From Tardiphaga sp051811025 (GTDB lineage Bacteria > Pseudomonadota > Alphaproteobacteria > Rhizobiales > Xanthobacteraceae): a stretch of DNA of 64,000 nucleotides. Positions 1 through 9,575 of the stretch are shown piece after piece. The stretch is from the NCBI RefSeq assembly GCF_051811025.1, contig NZ_JBPWQE010000001.1, forward strand, positions 3,968,001 to 4,032,000, in the 5' to 3' direction. Positions within the stretch are counted from its first letter, which is position 1. Every line of letters begins with the position of its first letter. Position numbers and translations under genes: made by a program. Below the pieces are notes generated by a model. The model worked only from the letters and a program-made list of their open reading frames with translations. It had not been told where the DNA came from and searched no databases.

Positions 1-123
1 TGGCCGCGCGTCCAACGCCGCAGCGCGAGTATCGGTCCGCCTCCGCAGGGGAATCCCCTTCCGGCCCGGCTTAAGCGGGTCTCGTACCGTATTGCGCTCG
101 TCCGGTCAGCGATCGCGCGTTAA
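1..123 (+). other. Reading frame open from the left edge, possible 3' end of an upstream gene
   Basis: Frame 1 is open from the first base to a TAA at 121-123, coding for about 40 Arg/Pro-rich residues. It could be the C-terminal tail of a gene that starts outside the window, but no family is recognisable and the frame may be open by chance. The stretch from 124 to 235 holds nothing except the ribosome binding site of the next gene. Confidence 0.2.
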
Positions 124-235
124 TTTCGTCAAAAACGTGTTCGGACTTGACGACGCGCAAGTTTCCTACCCGTTTCGGCTGCGACAAATTATCATTGCAC
201 ACTTTTGTATTGTTGCGTCGATAGAGGTTACCTTC

Positions 236-1720
236 ATGGCCGACAGCATTTTTGAGAATGGAGTTTCATCCACTGACGCGTCCGTTCGCGAGCAATTGCG
301 GATCCGAGCGCATGCGGCAATCCCCGGCGGAGCCCACACTTATGCAAAGGGTGACGACCAGTTCCCAGTCTCAGCCCCAGCCTTCGTTGCTAAGGGACTG
401 GGCTGCCATGTGTGGGATACTGAGGGTACGGAATTCATCGAATATGGCATGGGGCTTCGCTCCGTCGGATTGGGGCATGCCTTCCCCCCCGTTATTGAAG
501 CTGCGGCGGCTGAGTTACGACATGGGTCGAATTTTACCCGGCCGTCGCCACTCGAAGTCGAATGTGCGGAAAGCCTTCTGGAGGTCATTCCAGGCGCCGA
601 GATGGTAAAATTCACCAAGGACGGATCTACGGCGACCACGGCTGCAATCCGGCTCGCGCGGGCTTACACAGGGCGGGACATTGTTGCGCTCTGCTCCGAC
701 CATCCTTTCTACTCCTATGATGACTGGGCGATCGGCACGTCGCAGATGGCCGCCGGCATTCCCGAAGAGATCAAAGACCTCACATTGACGTTTCGCTACA
801 ATGATCTGGCATCGGTGGCAGTGCTGTTTGCGCTCTATCCGGGCAAGATCGCCGCCATCATTCTAGAGGCCGAAAGGGATGTTGCGCCTACCGAAGGCTT
901 CTTGGAGGGAATTCGCCAGCTCTGCACGAGCAACGGAACGCTCCTCATCCTAGATGAGATGATCACGGGATTTCGATGGCCGACACGTACGGCGCAGAAC
1001 TTCTACAAGGTAACGCCGGATTTGAGCACTTTCGGCAAAGCCCTTGGAAATGGCTTTGCCATTTCAGCGCTGGCGGGCAAGCGTGAGATTATGATGCAGG
1101 GCGGTCGCGATCACGACAAAGAACGCGTCTTTTTGCTGTCCACGACACATGGCGCTGAAACGCATGCACTTGCCGCCGCGCTCGCTGTGATGGAAGTCTA
1201 TCGTGAAGAAGCCGTGATTGAGACATTGGAACGTCAAGGCGATCGATTGAAAGCCGGCGTGGATGCCGCGGCGGCACGCCATGGCTTGAGCCAGTTATTC
1301 AAGCTGGCCGGGCGCCCGTCCAATCTCGTGTACAGTTGCTGTGATGGAGACGGGATACCGTCGCAGCCATACCGCACCTTGTTCTTGCAAGAACTTTGCC
1401 GCCACGGAATTATCGCGCCTTCGCTGGTGACGAGCTATTCCCATTCCGACGACGATATCGATCAAACGATCGATGCAGTTGATCAAGCGCTCCACGTGTA
1501 TCGCAAAGCGCTAGAAGACGGAATTGACACATATCTGATCGGTCGGCCCGTCCGCCCCGTGTTCAATCGATATGGCGATAGAACAAGCAGCGGGGCAACC
1601 GCGCCAGCCGGCGCTCAGATCACGAAGACGCTGCTTAGACCCCGACGCAAACCACGAGCCTCCAATACTGCAGCCGGAAATCGGCGCAACTCGCGCTATG
1701 CTGAATCCACGATAGGATAA
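236..1720 (+). CDS. Class III PLP aminotransferase, glutamate-1-semialdehyde aminomutase-like
   Basis: A 494-residue protein of the class III (subgroup II) pyridoxal-phosphate aminotransferases, closest in pattern to glutamate-1-semialdehyde 2,1-aminomutase. Visible signatures are the PLP-phosphate region KFTKDGSTATTAAIRLAR, the LLILDEMITGFRW segment that contacts the cofactor ring, and the Schiff-base lysine in STFGKALGNG. The ATG at 236 is preferred over upstream in-frame starts because AGAGG lies just before it and the recognisable homology begins there. The last 50 or so residues are Arg/Thr/Ala-rich and beyond the usual family end. Because it adjoins polysaccharide genes, transamination of a sugar or small metabolite for surface glycans is more likely than tetrapyrrole synthesis, but this is inference. 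Confidence 0.85.
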   Translation: MADSIFENGVSSTDASVREQLRIRAHAAIPGGAHTYAKGDDQFPVSAPAFVAKGLGCHVWDTEGTEFIEYGMGLRSVGLGHAFPPVIEAAAAELRHGSNFTRPSPLEVECAESLLEVIPGAEMVKFTKDGSTATTAAIRLARAYTGRDIVALCSDHPFYSYDDWAIGTSQMAAGIPEEIKDLTLTFRYNDLASVAVLFALYPGKIAAIILEAERDVAPTEGFLEGIRQLCTSNGTLLILDEMITGFRWPTRTAQNFYKVTPDLSTFGKALGNGFAISALAGKREIMMQGGRDHDKERVFLLSTTHGAETHALAAALAVMEVYREEAVIETLERQGDRLKAGVDAAAARHGLSQLFKLAGRPSNLVYSCCDGDGIPSQPYRTLFLQELCRHGIIAPSLVTSYSHSDDDIDQTIDAVDQALHVYRKALEDGIDTYLIGRPVRPVFNRYGDRTSSGATAPAGAQITKTLLRPRRKPRASNTAAGNRRNSRYAESTIG

Positions 1721-2412
1721 AATCGAAACTTACAGATTGCCCCGTGAGGCGTTCGAGACATCGTCGCCCGACCGACTACCGATCCCACAGAAGGTCGTCC
1801 GCGACCTCTGCAACTCCCTTTGCAACACAAGTGCCGCCCACGCCAAATGCGCGATAAGCCAAACTGCGAAGATGTGCTGTATCAAAGACATAGTTTGCAG
1901 ATCCGCTTAAGGGGAGCAAAGACATCGTGGATCGACCACCACGGCCGCGCTGGCGGCGTACCACATACGTCGACAGTCCACATCACGCAGATAGCATAAG
2001 ACATGAAAATGGCAGATTTCTGCGTGATTCGACAGATTTAGATGGTAGTTGGTGGTAGGAGATCGACATTCTTTCCTTCGTCGCGGCTTTTCAGCAGCGC
2101 GATGTCTCCATTTGGATCATCCCCGCCACAGTATCCGTGATGACCTTGTGCACAGAAGCGCATTGACGCCCTATAGCTGAACGAGACTTTGCCCCGATAG
2201 CGCAATGACAATCGCGCTTACGCTCAATGCGGCTCGCACAGCAGCGCTCATCAAATGACGGGGGTGCCCGCAATCTCGCTTCGGTGCTAAGGTGCCCGAC
2301 ATCCCAGCGACGCGGTCGGCAAGTAAAACTTGCGGCTTCTCCGAACTGGCCGTCAGCAGGCGTCGCGTTCTGAGGTTTCACTGCCGCCCGTGCAACAAGC
2401 TTCACCAACACA
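1721..2412. other. Gene-free interval of about 690 bp
   Basis: No convincing gene, RNA or repeat is visible. The short frames here lack ribosome binding sites and look random. The interval separates the aminotransferase from the convergently oriented sugar transferase, and its base composition is less GC-rich than the rest of the window, as often seen around polysaccharide loci that have been rearranged. Confidence 0.4.
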
Positions 2413-3897
2413 TCAATAAACGTTGTCAGTCTTCAACACCCGAAAGACCGTCAAAACCAGGATGCGAAGATCCAGCCAGATCGACCACGATTCGATATAC
2501 CACAGGTCGCTTTCGACCCTCTTCTTCATCATGCCGATCTCTGGAGTTTCGCCTCTGAATCCATTGACCTGAGCCCAGCCTGTAATTCCTGGCTTGATCT
2601 TGTGCCGCATGGCATAGGTTGCAATGAGCTGATCGTATTCAGAATCGTGTGCCAATGCATGCGGCCGAGGCCCCACGAGCGACATCTCCCCGCGAAGTAC
2701 GTTGAATAGCTGCGGTATCTCATCAATGCTGAGCTTTCGTAGCAGCGCTCCCAGCCGCGTAATGCGATGATCATTCCTCTTGGCCTGAACAATGACCGGC
2801 CCGTCGTCTCGCGTGTTCATCGTCCTGAACTTATAGATCTTGAACGGCTTTCCGTTGAAGCCCGCCCGCTGCTGCAGAAATAACGATCGGCCCGGCGACT
2901 CCAGGCGTATTGCGATGCTGATAATCGCAAACATTGGCAGCAGGACAATGAGCCCCAATGCGGCCAACAGCTGGTCCATGGATCGTTTCATTGTCCGCTG
3001 CATGGCACTCAGGGGCGCACGCTGCAGCTGCAGGGCCTTTGTCGGGCCAAAATCGAACAGCGGGCGATCCAGCAGGCGAGCTGTCCTTTGATCCGAAACG
3101 AGTTTGATTGGAATCGGGAGAACACGCAGCTCGTTTTCGACTTGCCCGACCGCATCGAGAAATGCCCAGGGCATTGCAATCACGACCTCGTCCACCCCGG
3201 TTTGGCGGACATAGCGAACGAGCTCGCGCATGCGTTCCTTGAGGATGGCGGGATCGAGCAATTGGCCGGGCCCCATTGGAAGCGATACGATTTTGCAGAC
3301 CGAGTAGCCATATAACTCAAGCTTACTCAGCGTTGCGTTACCGACGAGCTCCTCCTCCAGACCGACCAAAACGATCCGGTTCGGCCGGATAAGCTTCGAG
3401 CGGATGACATAGGAACATAGTTCCGCGACGATGACTCTCAACACGGAAGAAACAACAAGGCCGCTTGCAAAGAAAAGTAAAACCCAGCCACGAGAGAAGG
3501 TCGAGCCGCTCTTGAGCAAGAAAACGAGAGCCGCGAGAGATGCAAATACGGCCAACCATGTCAGTGCGGATCTGCCAACCTGCCACCGACCTCGCAGCAG
3601 ATTGGACGCTTGATACAGCTTCGAAACATGAGCAATAGCGGAATACAGAATGGCGACAGCCATTCCCGAGCCCAGATTGTTTTCTACGCTGCTATAGCCA
3701 GCGACGGCGGTAGCATCGTAAATGATGCCCGTCGCGACGGAAAGGATTGTAATCCATATCAGGTCAAGCGTCGCTACGAGCGGGGAAATCACTGACAAGG
3801 AGGACGGTACGCCGAACTCGTGCTGACCGTGCGGTCGCTCCAGTCTCGCCGCCGCCTTACGATCGCCCACCGGATCCATTGAATCTGCTCCTACCAA
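2413..3897 (-). CDS. Exopolysaccharide polyprenyl-phosphate sugar-1-phosphate transferase (WcaJ/ExoY family)
   Basis: A 494-residue inner-membrane enzyme that would load the first sugar phosphate onto undecaprenyl phosphate to start a polysaccharide repeat unit. The N-terminal third has about four hydrophobic helices, followed by a soluble domain with a nucleotide-binding look (RIVLVGLEEE). The C-terminal third is the bacterial sugar transferase domain with the KIYKFRTM, LSIDEIPQLFNVLRGEMSLVGPRP and KPGITGWAQVNGFRG signatures. The length matches full WcaJ-like proteins, not the short ExoY core. The start could be 3897 or the Met at 3882. The next gene upstream on the same strand is a Crp/Fnr regulator ending 27 bp away. 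Confidence 0.9.
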   Translation of the reverse strand: MVGADSMDPVGDRKAAARLERPHGQHEFGVPSSLSVISPLVATLDLIWITILSVATGIIYDATAVAGYSSVENNLGSGMAVAILYSAIAHVSKLYQASNLLRGRWQVGRSALTWLAVFASLAALVFLLKSGSTFSRGWVLLFFASGLVVSSVLRVIVAELCSYVIRSKLIRPNRIVLVGLEEELVGNATLSKLELYGYSVCKIVSLPMGPGQLLDPAILKERMRELVRYVRQTGVDEVVIAMPWAFLDAVGQVENELRVLPIPIKLVSDQRTARLLDRPLFDFGPTKALQLQRAPLSAMQRTMKRSMDQLLAALGLIVLLPMFAIISIAIRLESPGRSLFLQQRAGFNGKPFKIYKFRTMNTRDDGPVIVQAKRNDHRITRLGALLRKLSIDEIPQLFNVLRGEMSLVGPRPHALAHDSEYDQLIATYAMRHKIKPGITGWAQVNGFRGETPEIGMMKKRVESDLWYIESWSIWLDLRILVLTVFRVLKTDNVY

Positions 3898-3924
3898 ATC
3901 TTGAGAGCTTCACCACACTATCCG

Positions 3925-4641
3925 CTATCTCTGCGACCTTGCGCTGGCGACCTTCATCAACCCATTTTGATTGATGAAGCGAATGGTCTTTCGGCTGGGC
4001 AGATCAATTAGCTCTTTCGTCTTGAAATCAGCGAGTGCCCGACAGACAGTCTCAATTGATGTTCCGACATGATCGGCGATATCGGCCCGAGATAGTTGCA
4101 GCCGAAGCGCCTTTGGACGCTTCGGGTCCTCGCGCAAATGAGGTTGAATGCGAAGCAGAAGCCAGGCAATCCGGGCGACGCAGGTTCGCTGGCTCATCGT
4201 CAGTACAAGAGAGAGTGTTTCCGACAGAACTTGATGAGTCCCGCATGGCTCGCCCTGATGACAAACGCGAGCAACGGTGGTGCGAATGACTCGGCAGTCC
4301 GTGACTGCTTCAGCTGTGAATTCTTGGCACGCCTGCTGGGTGGGCATGACAACATCGCCTGGCCAATAAAAGGCAAGGATTTGCCGGTTGCCGTCGGGGA
4401 GCAGACGCACTGCCCGCACGACGCCTTCGATGATTTCGATCTTCTGGTTTTGTTGCTCTCCCTCCCAGAACAGGGCTCTGCCCCGCGGAACAATCGTCGG
4501 AGTGGGAGTACGATCCAGCATTATCTTGCTGGGCAGCACAGTAAGACCAATCGGCGTACGTGTGCAGGACGGCTTTAGGGAAACCATGTCTAGCGGCATT
4601 GGTCCAACCCTCAACGTTAAAGCGTGCGTTGAAGGTGGCAT
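3925..4641 (-). CDS. Crp/Fnr family transcriptional regulator, FixK-like
   Basis: A 238-residue regulator with a cyclic-nucleotide-binding-type beta-barrel domain (about residues 45-140) and a C-terminal winged helix (about 165-235). The HTH reads LSRADIADHVGTSIETVCRAL. The recognition-helix pattern E-T-V-C-R is that of FixK/FNR proteins that read TTGAT-N4-ATCAA-type sites, not of CRP itself. It lacks the N-terminal cysteine cluster of FNR, so it probably does not sense oxygen through an iron-sulfur cluster. The first 15-40 residues are poorly conserved, and a later Met (for example at 4599) may be the true start. It precedes the sugar transferase on the same strand and may control it. Confidence 0.85.
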   Translation of the reverse strand: MPPSTHALTLRVGPMPLDMVSLKPSCTRTPIGLTVLPSKIMLDRTPTPTIVPRGRALFWEGEQQNQKIEIIEGVVRAVRLLPDGNRQILAFYWPGDVVMPTQQACQEFTAEAVTDCRVIRTTVARVCHQGEPCGTHQVLSETLSLVLTMSQRTCVARIAWLLLRIQPHLREDPKRPKALRLQLSRADIADHVGTSIETVCRALADFKTKELIDLPSRKTIRFINQNGLMKVASARSQR

Positions 4642-5037
4642 GCAGACAACTTTAAGAAAATTCAGGCTCGTGCGCTAAGTTTTCTATGGTTCCAACTTGG
4701 CCTGATGGTCTAGACCGAATGTCGGGAAAACTATACTGCGCTTAGCTGGCGCACATTTTTGGTTATGATAGCGCCTATAATATTGGCGTATTGCCGCCGA
4801 GCGCAGCATTCTACGTATTTACTATCACGCACGGAATATGCGCGATTCACGCATCGATGTCATCTTCGAATTCTGTGACGACCGTCAATTATGCACTGAC
4901 CTTTTATGATTGAATGCGGACTTCACAGATGGCCCCATCGAGTGGTTCACGCTGCTTTTTGAGGTCATCCAGAAGCGTGACCGGGTGAAGCGGCATATCG
5001 CTTGAGAGTGAAGCCCTTTCACCAATCGAAAGAGCGC
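4642..5037. other. Divergent intergenic region, regulator/flippase
   Basis: About 400 bp between the leftward Crp/Fnr gene and the rightward flippase gene. It is AT-richer than the surroundings, contains no credible small gene, and presumably holds the promoters of both. I cannot point to a clear FixK box. Confidence 0.35.
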
Positions 5038-6303
5038 ATGCCATTGGTCAGAACGGGGCTTCTTGCCACCTCAGTCGCTATCCTCGGGATGCGGGTAACC
5101 ATCTTGGCATGCAAGTTTGGACTCGCCATCTTTGTCGGCCGCTATCTTGATCTTTCATCGCTAGGGGTCTTTGGACTCTGCGCCGGCGTTGTCGCCGTGG
5201 GACCGAGCCTAATCGGAATGGGCATGGTCCACCTCATCGTGCGAGATGCAGTTACGCTGCCGCTCGCTGAATTGACCGACCTGCTGCGGCACTACTGGTC
5301 CTTTGTCACCATCGTTTACGCCCTGGCGCTGGCGATTTCCTTTCCGGTCACGCACTTTCTGAACGGATCGAGCATATGGTCGCTGGTCATTGCGATTACG
5401 CTGCTAGAGCACTTCGGCAACGACGTTTTCCAGTTACTATCAAATTTGCAAAAGCCCCTTCTGGCCAACATAAGCGCCTTCATTCGCGGGGCCCTCTGGG
5501 TCTTGGTCTATACCCCACTGGCCATCTGGTATCCGGAACTCAGATCCATGACCGCGTTGCTGTGCTTCTGGCTCGCCGGCAGTATCGTGGCCTTGGCTCT
5601 GTTCTTCTGGACAACCAGACTGTGGCCGTGGACAGCAACCTCGCTGACGGCGATCGACCCACAACGAATTTTCTCCACGATCAGGAAAGGTTTCGTCATT
5701 TACCTGAGCGATCTCGGCTTTGTTGCAAGCCAGTATATCGATCGCTATCTGGTTTCGTTTTTCCTCGGGCTGGAGCTAACCGGCATTTACTTTCTCTATT
5801 GGTCGGCCGCAAACGCCGTGAGCACCTTCGTGAGCATTGCCGTCCTGCAGGTACAGCGCCCCATACTGATCAAGGCACACCATCATGGCGGCGATTCAGA
5901 ACACCAGAAGCTGCTGATGCCGTTTCTAGTCACGACATTGCTCTCGACAATCGCATTGGGTGCAGCGACCGGATTGGCGTTCTATCTCGTCTTGCCGTGC
6001 TTGAAGCAACCAGCCATCGGAAACTTCTTGTCGGCCTTCTGGCTTATCATGGCGGGAATGGCAGTGCGCAACGTGGCAGATTTTGGAGCTATGGCGTTGT
6101 TTACGGCTCGCCGAGATGGCGTTATGACGCTCACCAATCTCGCATCGGTTACTGGGCTGATTGTCGTCCAGTCACTCTGTCTTCCGCTCATAGGGCTTTA
6201 TGGCGCGGGGACCGCTATGATCATCACGTTTGGGGCGATCACAATCTGGCGCGGCGCGTTGCTGTATGAACCCACGCCGGGCAAGTCGCCAGCGCTGGGA
6301 TAG
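5038..6303 (+). CDS. Polysaccharide flippase (Wzx/MATE-like membrane protein)
   Basis: A 421-residue integral membrane protein with about 12 hydrophobic helices spread over its whole length, typical of Wzx/RfbX lipid-linked oligosaccharide flippases. It would move undecaprenyl-linked repeat units across the inner membrane. Sequence conservation in this family is poor, so the call rests on topology, length and position among polysaccharide genes. I chose ATG 5038, which has GAAAGAG about 6 bp upstream, over the in-frame TTG at 5002. It ends 34 bp before the convergent LuxR-type gene. Confidence 0.75.
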   Translation: MPLVRTGLLATSVAILGMRVTILACKFGLAIFVGRYLDLSSLGVFGLCAGVVAVGPSLIGMGMVHLIVRDAVTLPLAELTDLLRHYWSFVTIVYALALAISFPVTHFLNGSSIWSLVIAITLLEHFGNDVFQLLSNLQKPLLANISAFIRGALWVLVYTPLAIWYPELRSMTALLCFWLAGSIVALALFFWTTRLWPWTATSLTAIDPQRIFSTIRKGFVIYLSDLGFVASQYIDRYLVSFFLGLELTGIYFLYWSAANAVSTFVSIAVLQVQRPILIKAHHHGGDSEHQKLLMPFLVTTLLSTIALGAATGLAFYLVLPCLKQPAIGNFLSAFWLIMAGMAVRNVADFGAMALFTARRDGVMTLTNLASVTGLIVVQSLCLPLIGLYGAGTAMIITFGAITIWRGALLYEPTPGKSPALG

Positions 6304-6336
6304 CTGCAGGTTACCCGGGATCAACGACAGCAACCT

Positions 6337-7059
6337 CTATGCCGGAAATCTCATACGTGATCGGCCGCCATTCATACCCATCCCTTCGATCATGAAACGA
6401 GTGCTGGAAGCGCGGCTAGTAGTACGTTCTTTCGGTCCAACAATCTTTGCGGCCATGAACGCCGCCTCGGTTCTATTGCGAGCGCCAAGCGCCCGAAGAA
6501 GTGCAGCTGTATGAATTTTGCTCGTGCCCTCGGCGATGCTCAGCTCACGTGCAATCTCTTTGTTCGACATTCCCTGCGCCAGCAACGGCAGCACGTCGTG
6601 CTGGCGACGCGTCAAACGAAGTTTGTCAACATCGACCGTCATCGTACGCTGACTGCCAACGCTGCCATGATCGCCATCTGCGAGCCATCGTGGAACATAG
6701 ATGCGTCCAGTGAGCAGGTCGCTGATAGCCGTCAGCAACTCTTCGTCGGATTGTAGCTTGTAAACAAATCCGTGAAACCCAGCCGAGAGGCAACCAAATA
6801 CGTCAGCGCGGGTATTTGACGTCGACATGATTGCAACGCGCGTTGCTGGTCTTCGCTCGTAAACCTGCGCGAGCACCTCAAGCGAAAGGTCGTTGAGGCT
6901 TGCTCGGTCCATCAGGATCAAGTCGAAACAATCATCCGCTTCGAAAACCTCGAGGCGAGACACCTCGATTACTCTGGAGTGTGGCAGTCTTGCCTCAACA
7001 ACGTCCTTGAGGCCGGCTCGATAGACGCTGTGCTGGTCGACCACTAAGATTACTGACAC
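6337..7059 (-). CDS. LuxR-type response regulator (NarL/FixJ class)
   Basis: A 240-residue two-domain regulator. Residues 1-120 form a receiver domain with the phosphoacceptor Asp51 (LILMDRAS) and Lys101 (FVYK). The usual pair of acidic residues after beta-1 is reduced to one (VVDQH). Residues 148-200 form a LuxR HTH (LTRRQHDVLPLLAQGMSNKEIARELSIAEGTSKIHTAALLRALG), followed by a basic tail of about 35 residues. Such orphan regulators often sit in rhizobial exopolysaccharide loci. No sensor kinase is adjacent, so the input is unknown. Confidence 0.85.
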   Translation of the reverse strand: MSVILVVDQHSVYRAGLKDVVEARLPHSRVIEVSRLEVFEADDCFDLILMDRASLNDLSLEVLAQVYERRPATRVAIMSTSNTRADVFGCLSAGFHGFVYKLQSDEELLTAISDLLTGRIYVPRWLADGDHGSVGSQRTMTVDVDKLRLTRRQHDVLPLLAQGMSNKEIARELSIAEGTSKIHTAALLRALGARNRTEAAFMAAKIVGPKERTTSRASSTRFMIEGMGMNGGRSRMRFPA

Positions 7060-7365
7060 GACACCAACCCCTGGTATGCGTAATCCAATGTGTTTATGCG
7101 GTGATAATTCTGCTTCGGGCGCCCTCTACCGCCGCTCAATTTAATATTCCGCAATGCAACAAGAATACCTACGAACGCCCCCTTGTCAACTCATTGAATC
7201 AAATGGAACTTTTCGACGACCCGTATGAATCTAGGTACGCACGCGTAAATTATGCACTCGCGATATCGACAATCGCGCACTCGGCTGGATTGTAGTACCT
7301 TTATTCTACTCGGCACGAGGGTGCACACATGCAGACTGCGCGGAAACGTCGCGGTTAGTTGGCAG
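7060..7365. other. Intergenic region without a supported gene
   Basis: About 300 AT-richer bases between two leftward genes. A 64-codon frame exists on the plus strand, but it has no ribosome binding site and no protein-like pattern. The stretch probably contains the promoter of the LuxR-type regulator. Confidence 0.3.
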
Positions 7366-8424
7366 TCATTCCGCCGCGACTGCAGGGAACATGTCCTTCA
7401 TTGGCGTCCAACGAAGCCGCGGATCCAATTGTTCTGTATCCCGCAGATGCCGGAGTTCAGCCAATCGCGTAAAGGGCGCCGCATTGAAAACTTTCTCGTC
7501 AAGCTGAATGCGCTCAAAGACGCTTTTTAGCTGCAGTGCTCCCAATCGCGCATCCCATTTGCAGCAAAAGCTTGGCAGATGCTGTTTTATCTTTGCGAAC
7601 GAAACGCGGTAACTACGATCGTCTGCGCCAGCAGGCCCAAAGGTCAATATGGAGCCGGCGAATATCTCGTTGACGATATTCGCAATATCGCGGACCGCAT
7701 AGTTCTGCGTTTCGTCGCCGACATTGAAGGCCTCGCCCCACACCGCTTCGCGGGGTGCTTCCAATGCGCATACAATCGCTTGGCAAATATCATCGATATG
7801 CACCAACGGTCGTAAAGGCGACCCATCACTCATGACACGCACTGTTCCAGAGGTGTATGCGAAGCCGGACAAGTTGTTCAAGACCAGATCAAAACGTTGC
7901 CGTGGCGAAGCGCCGAATGCCGTGGCGTTGCGAAGAAACACTGGCGTGAAGCGCGAATCGGCCATTGCCCTTACGTCGCGCTCAACTAGAACTTTGCATT
8001 TGGCATAAGCAGTGCGCGGATCGACCGATGACGTCTCGGTCTTCATCTCATCGCCGGACGCGCCATAGATGCTACATGATGACGCGTAGACAAATCGTTG
8101 AACGCCGGCATCCTTACATTTCCTTGCGAAGGCGACCGAGCCTTCGTGATTGATCTCCATGGTCATGCCAGGGTCATTCTCGCCGAGAGGATCGTTCGAA
8201 AGCTCGGCAAGATGCACAACTGCGTCAATTCCAGTAAGATCAGTCGTCGTTAGTTGACGAGTGTCCTTCGAAATGACCATTGGCCGTGTGCAACCATCAT
8301 CAAACAACCAGCCCCGGCGATAAAGGCCTGTGTCGATGCCAACTGCATCATGACCGCTGCTGAGAATCTTTGGCCCAAGTACCGCGCCAATATAGCCATC
8401 AGCTCCTGTATATAACACACGCAT
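7366..8424 (-). CDS. NAD-dependent sugar epimerase/dehydratase (extended SDR)
   Basis: A 352-residue extended short-chain dehydrogenase acting on a nucleotide-activated sugar. It opens with the Rossmann motif GADGYIG, then has a Ser in YASSCSIYG and the catalytic Tyr/Lys in TAYAKCK (YxxxK). A later PLVHIDDICQAI segment is typical of the substrate-binding half. I chose ATG 8424 because the Rossmann strand starts directly after it and AGGGCGA precedes it; upstream codons in the frame overlap the preceding gene. It starts 10 bp after the cytidylyltransferase gene, so the pair is probably an operon producing a modified sugar, possibly a CDP-linked one. Confidence 0.9.
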   Translation of the reverse strand: MRVLYTGADGYIGAVLGPKILSSGHDAVGIDTGLYRRGWLFDDGCTRPMVISKDTRQLTTTDLTGIDAVVHLAELSNDPLGENDPGMTMEINHEGSVAFARKCKDAGVQRFVYASSCSIYGASGDEMKTETSSVDPRTAYAKCKVLVERDVRAMADSRFTPVFLRNATAFGASPRQRFDLVLNNLSGFAYTSGTVRVMSDGSPLRPLVHIDDICQAIVCALEAPREAVWGEAFNVGDETQNYAVRDIANIVNEIFAGSILTFGPAGADDRSYRVSFAKIKQHLPSFCCKWDARLGALQLKSVFERIQLDEKVFNAAPFTRLAELRHLRDTEQLDPRLRWTPMKDMFPAVAAE

Positions 8425-8434
8425 AATTTCGCCC

Positions 8435-9283
8435 TCACTTAACAGTCTGACCGGAAAATGCCGGATCAGACATACGCGAAATATTGGACCTCGGACCCGT
8501 GGATATCTGATCCCAGACACACCACGGAGGGTTTCCTGTATCCCACAACTCCTGCAGAACGGCCTTGTCGCGCAGAGTGTCCATATTTTGCCAGTAGCCG
8601 TGATGTCGATAGACCGCGAGCTGATCTCGATCGATGAGCTGAGCCAACGGTTCGTTCTCCCAGCTCGTGCTGTCACCATCAATCACGTCAAGCGCCTCGG
8701 GCTCGACGACAAAAAAGCCTCCATTGATCACCTGTCCGTCTCGCGCATCTTTTTCGCGGAAGTGGGCCGCGCGTGGACGCTCCGACGACAAATTAATCGC
8801 ACCGAAGCGGCCGGGCTGCTGAACGGCTGTTACCGTCGCGAGCGCTCCTTGCTCGTGGTGGAACTTGACGAGCTCCTGCACATTCACGTCGCTCACGCCA
8901 TCGCCGTAGGTGAGACAGAACGTCGAGTTTCCGATATAGTCCTTCACGCGCTTCAATCGCCCGCCTGTCATGGTCTTCTCGCCGGTATCGACGAGCGTGA
9001 CCTTCCACGGCTCGCTTGTGTTGCGATGAATTTCGATATCATTGCGTTGCAGGTCGACGGTGAGATCACCCTGGTGCGGCAGATAGTTCAGAAAGTAATC
9101 CTTGATCACCGAGCCCTTGTAGCCGCAGCAGATCACAAATTCGTTCAGACCATGATGCGAGTAGAGCTTCATGATGTGCCAGAGTATTGGACGTCCGCCG
9201 ATTTCGACCAAAGGCTTGGGAACGACCGACGTATGCTCGCTGAGGCGCGTGCCATAGCCGCCTGCAAGGATCACCACCTTCAT
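8435..9283 (-). CDS. rfbF: Glucose-1-phosphate cytidylyltransferase
   Basis: A 282-residue nucleotidyltransferase that makes CDP-glucose from CTP and glucose-1-phosphate, the first step to CDP-linked 3,6-dideoxyhexoses and other CDP-sugars. The N-terminal signature is MKVVILAGGYGTRLSEHT with VPKPLVEIGGRPILWHIM. Other family hallmarks are LTYGDGVSDV, PGRFGAI and the C-terminal HHGYWQNMDTLRDK segment. ATG 9283 has a strong AGGAGAG site; the longer frame adds nine residues without support. The usual partners CDP-glucose 4,6-dehydratase (RfbG) and RfbH are not in the window and may lie to the left or elsewhere. Confidence 0.92.
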   Translation of the reverse strand: MKVVILAGGYGTRLSEHTSVVPKPLVEIGGRPILWHIMKLYSHHGLNEFVICCGYKGSVIKDYFLNYLPHQGDLTVDLQRNDIEIHRNTSEPWKVTLVDTGEKTMTGGRLKRVKDYIGNSTFCLTYGDGVSDVNVQELVKFHHEQGALATVTAVQQPGRFGAINLSSERPRAAHFREKDARDGQVINGGFFVVEPEALDVIDGDSTSWENEPLAQLIDRDQLAVYRHHGYWQNMDTLRDKAVLQELWDTGNPPWCVWDQISTGPRSNISRMSDPAFSGQTVK

Positions 9284-9575
9284 TATTCTCTCCTGTCCTT
9301 TGGTCGCCATCGTCTGATTTCACACACCGGATACCGTCCGGCGTGCAGATGACCTTATTGGCAGGATAGGCAGCATCACCCGGTGCGAGTTGACAGCCGT
9401 CAAATCTGAGTTTTCATTGAGCAATGACTTTTGCGCCAACGTTCTACTTATAAAGTACCTGCGCGATTTTGATTGAGGGCCACCGATATGGTCGCCCATG
9501 CGCGACCATTGCGATTACGTTGAGATCTCTGCGAGAGTCGATTGGCCAACTACGCGCTGATGAGTCAGAAACGAG
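9284..9575. other. Intergenic region upstream of the sugar-nucleotide operon
   Basis: About 290 bp, moderately AT-rich, without a supported gene. It probably contains the leftward promoter of the cytidylyltransferase/epimerase pair. Confidence 0.3.

Noticed and set aside
5376..6269. 297-codon alternate frame on the plus strand
   Set aside because: Shifted frame of the flippase gene. It is Arg-rich without hydrophobic periodicity, whereas the flippase frame has regular membrane helices.
7101..7295. 64-codon plus-strand frame
   Set aside because: No ribosome binding site, and it lies in an AT-richer spacer that probably holds the LuxR-type gene promoter.
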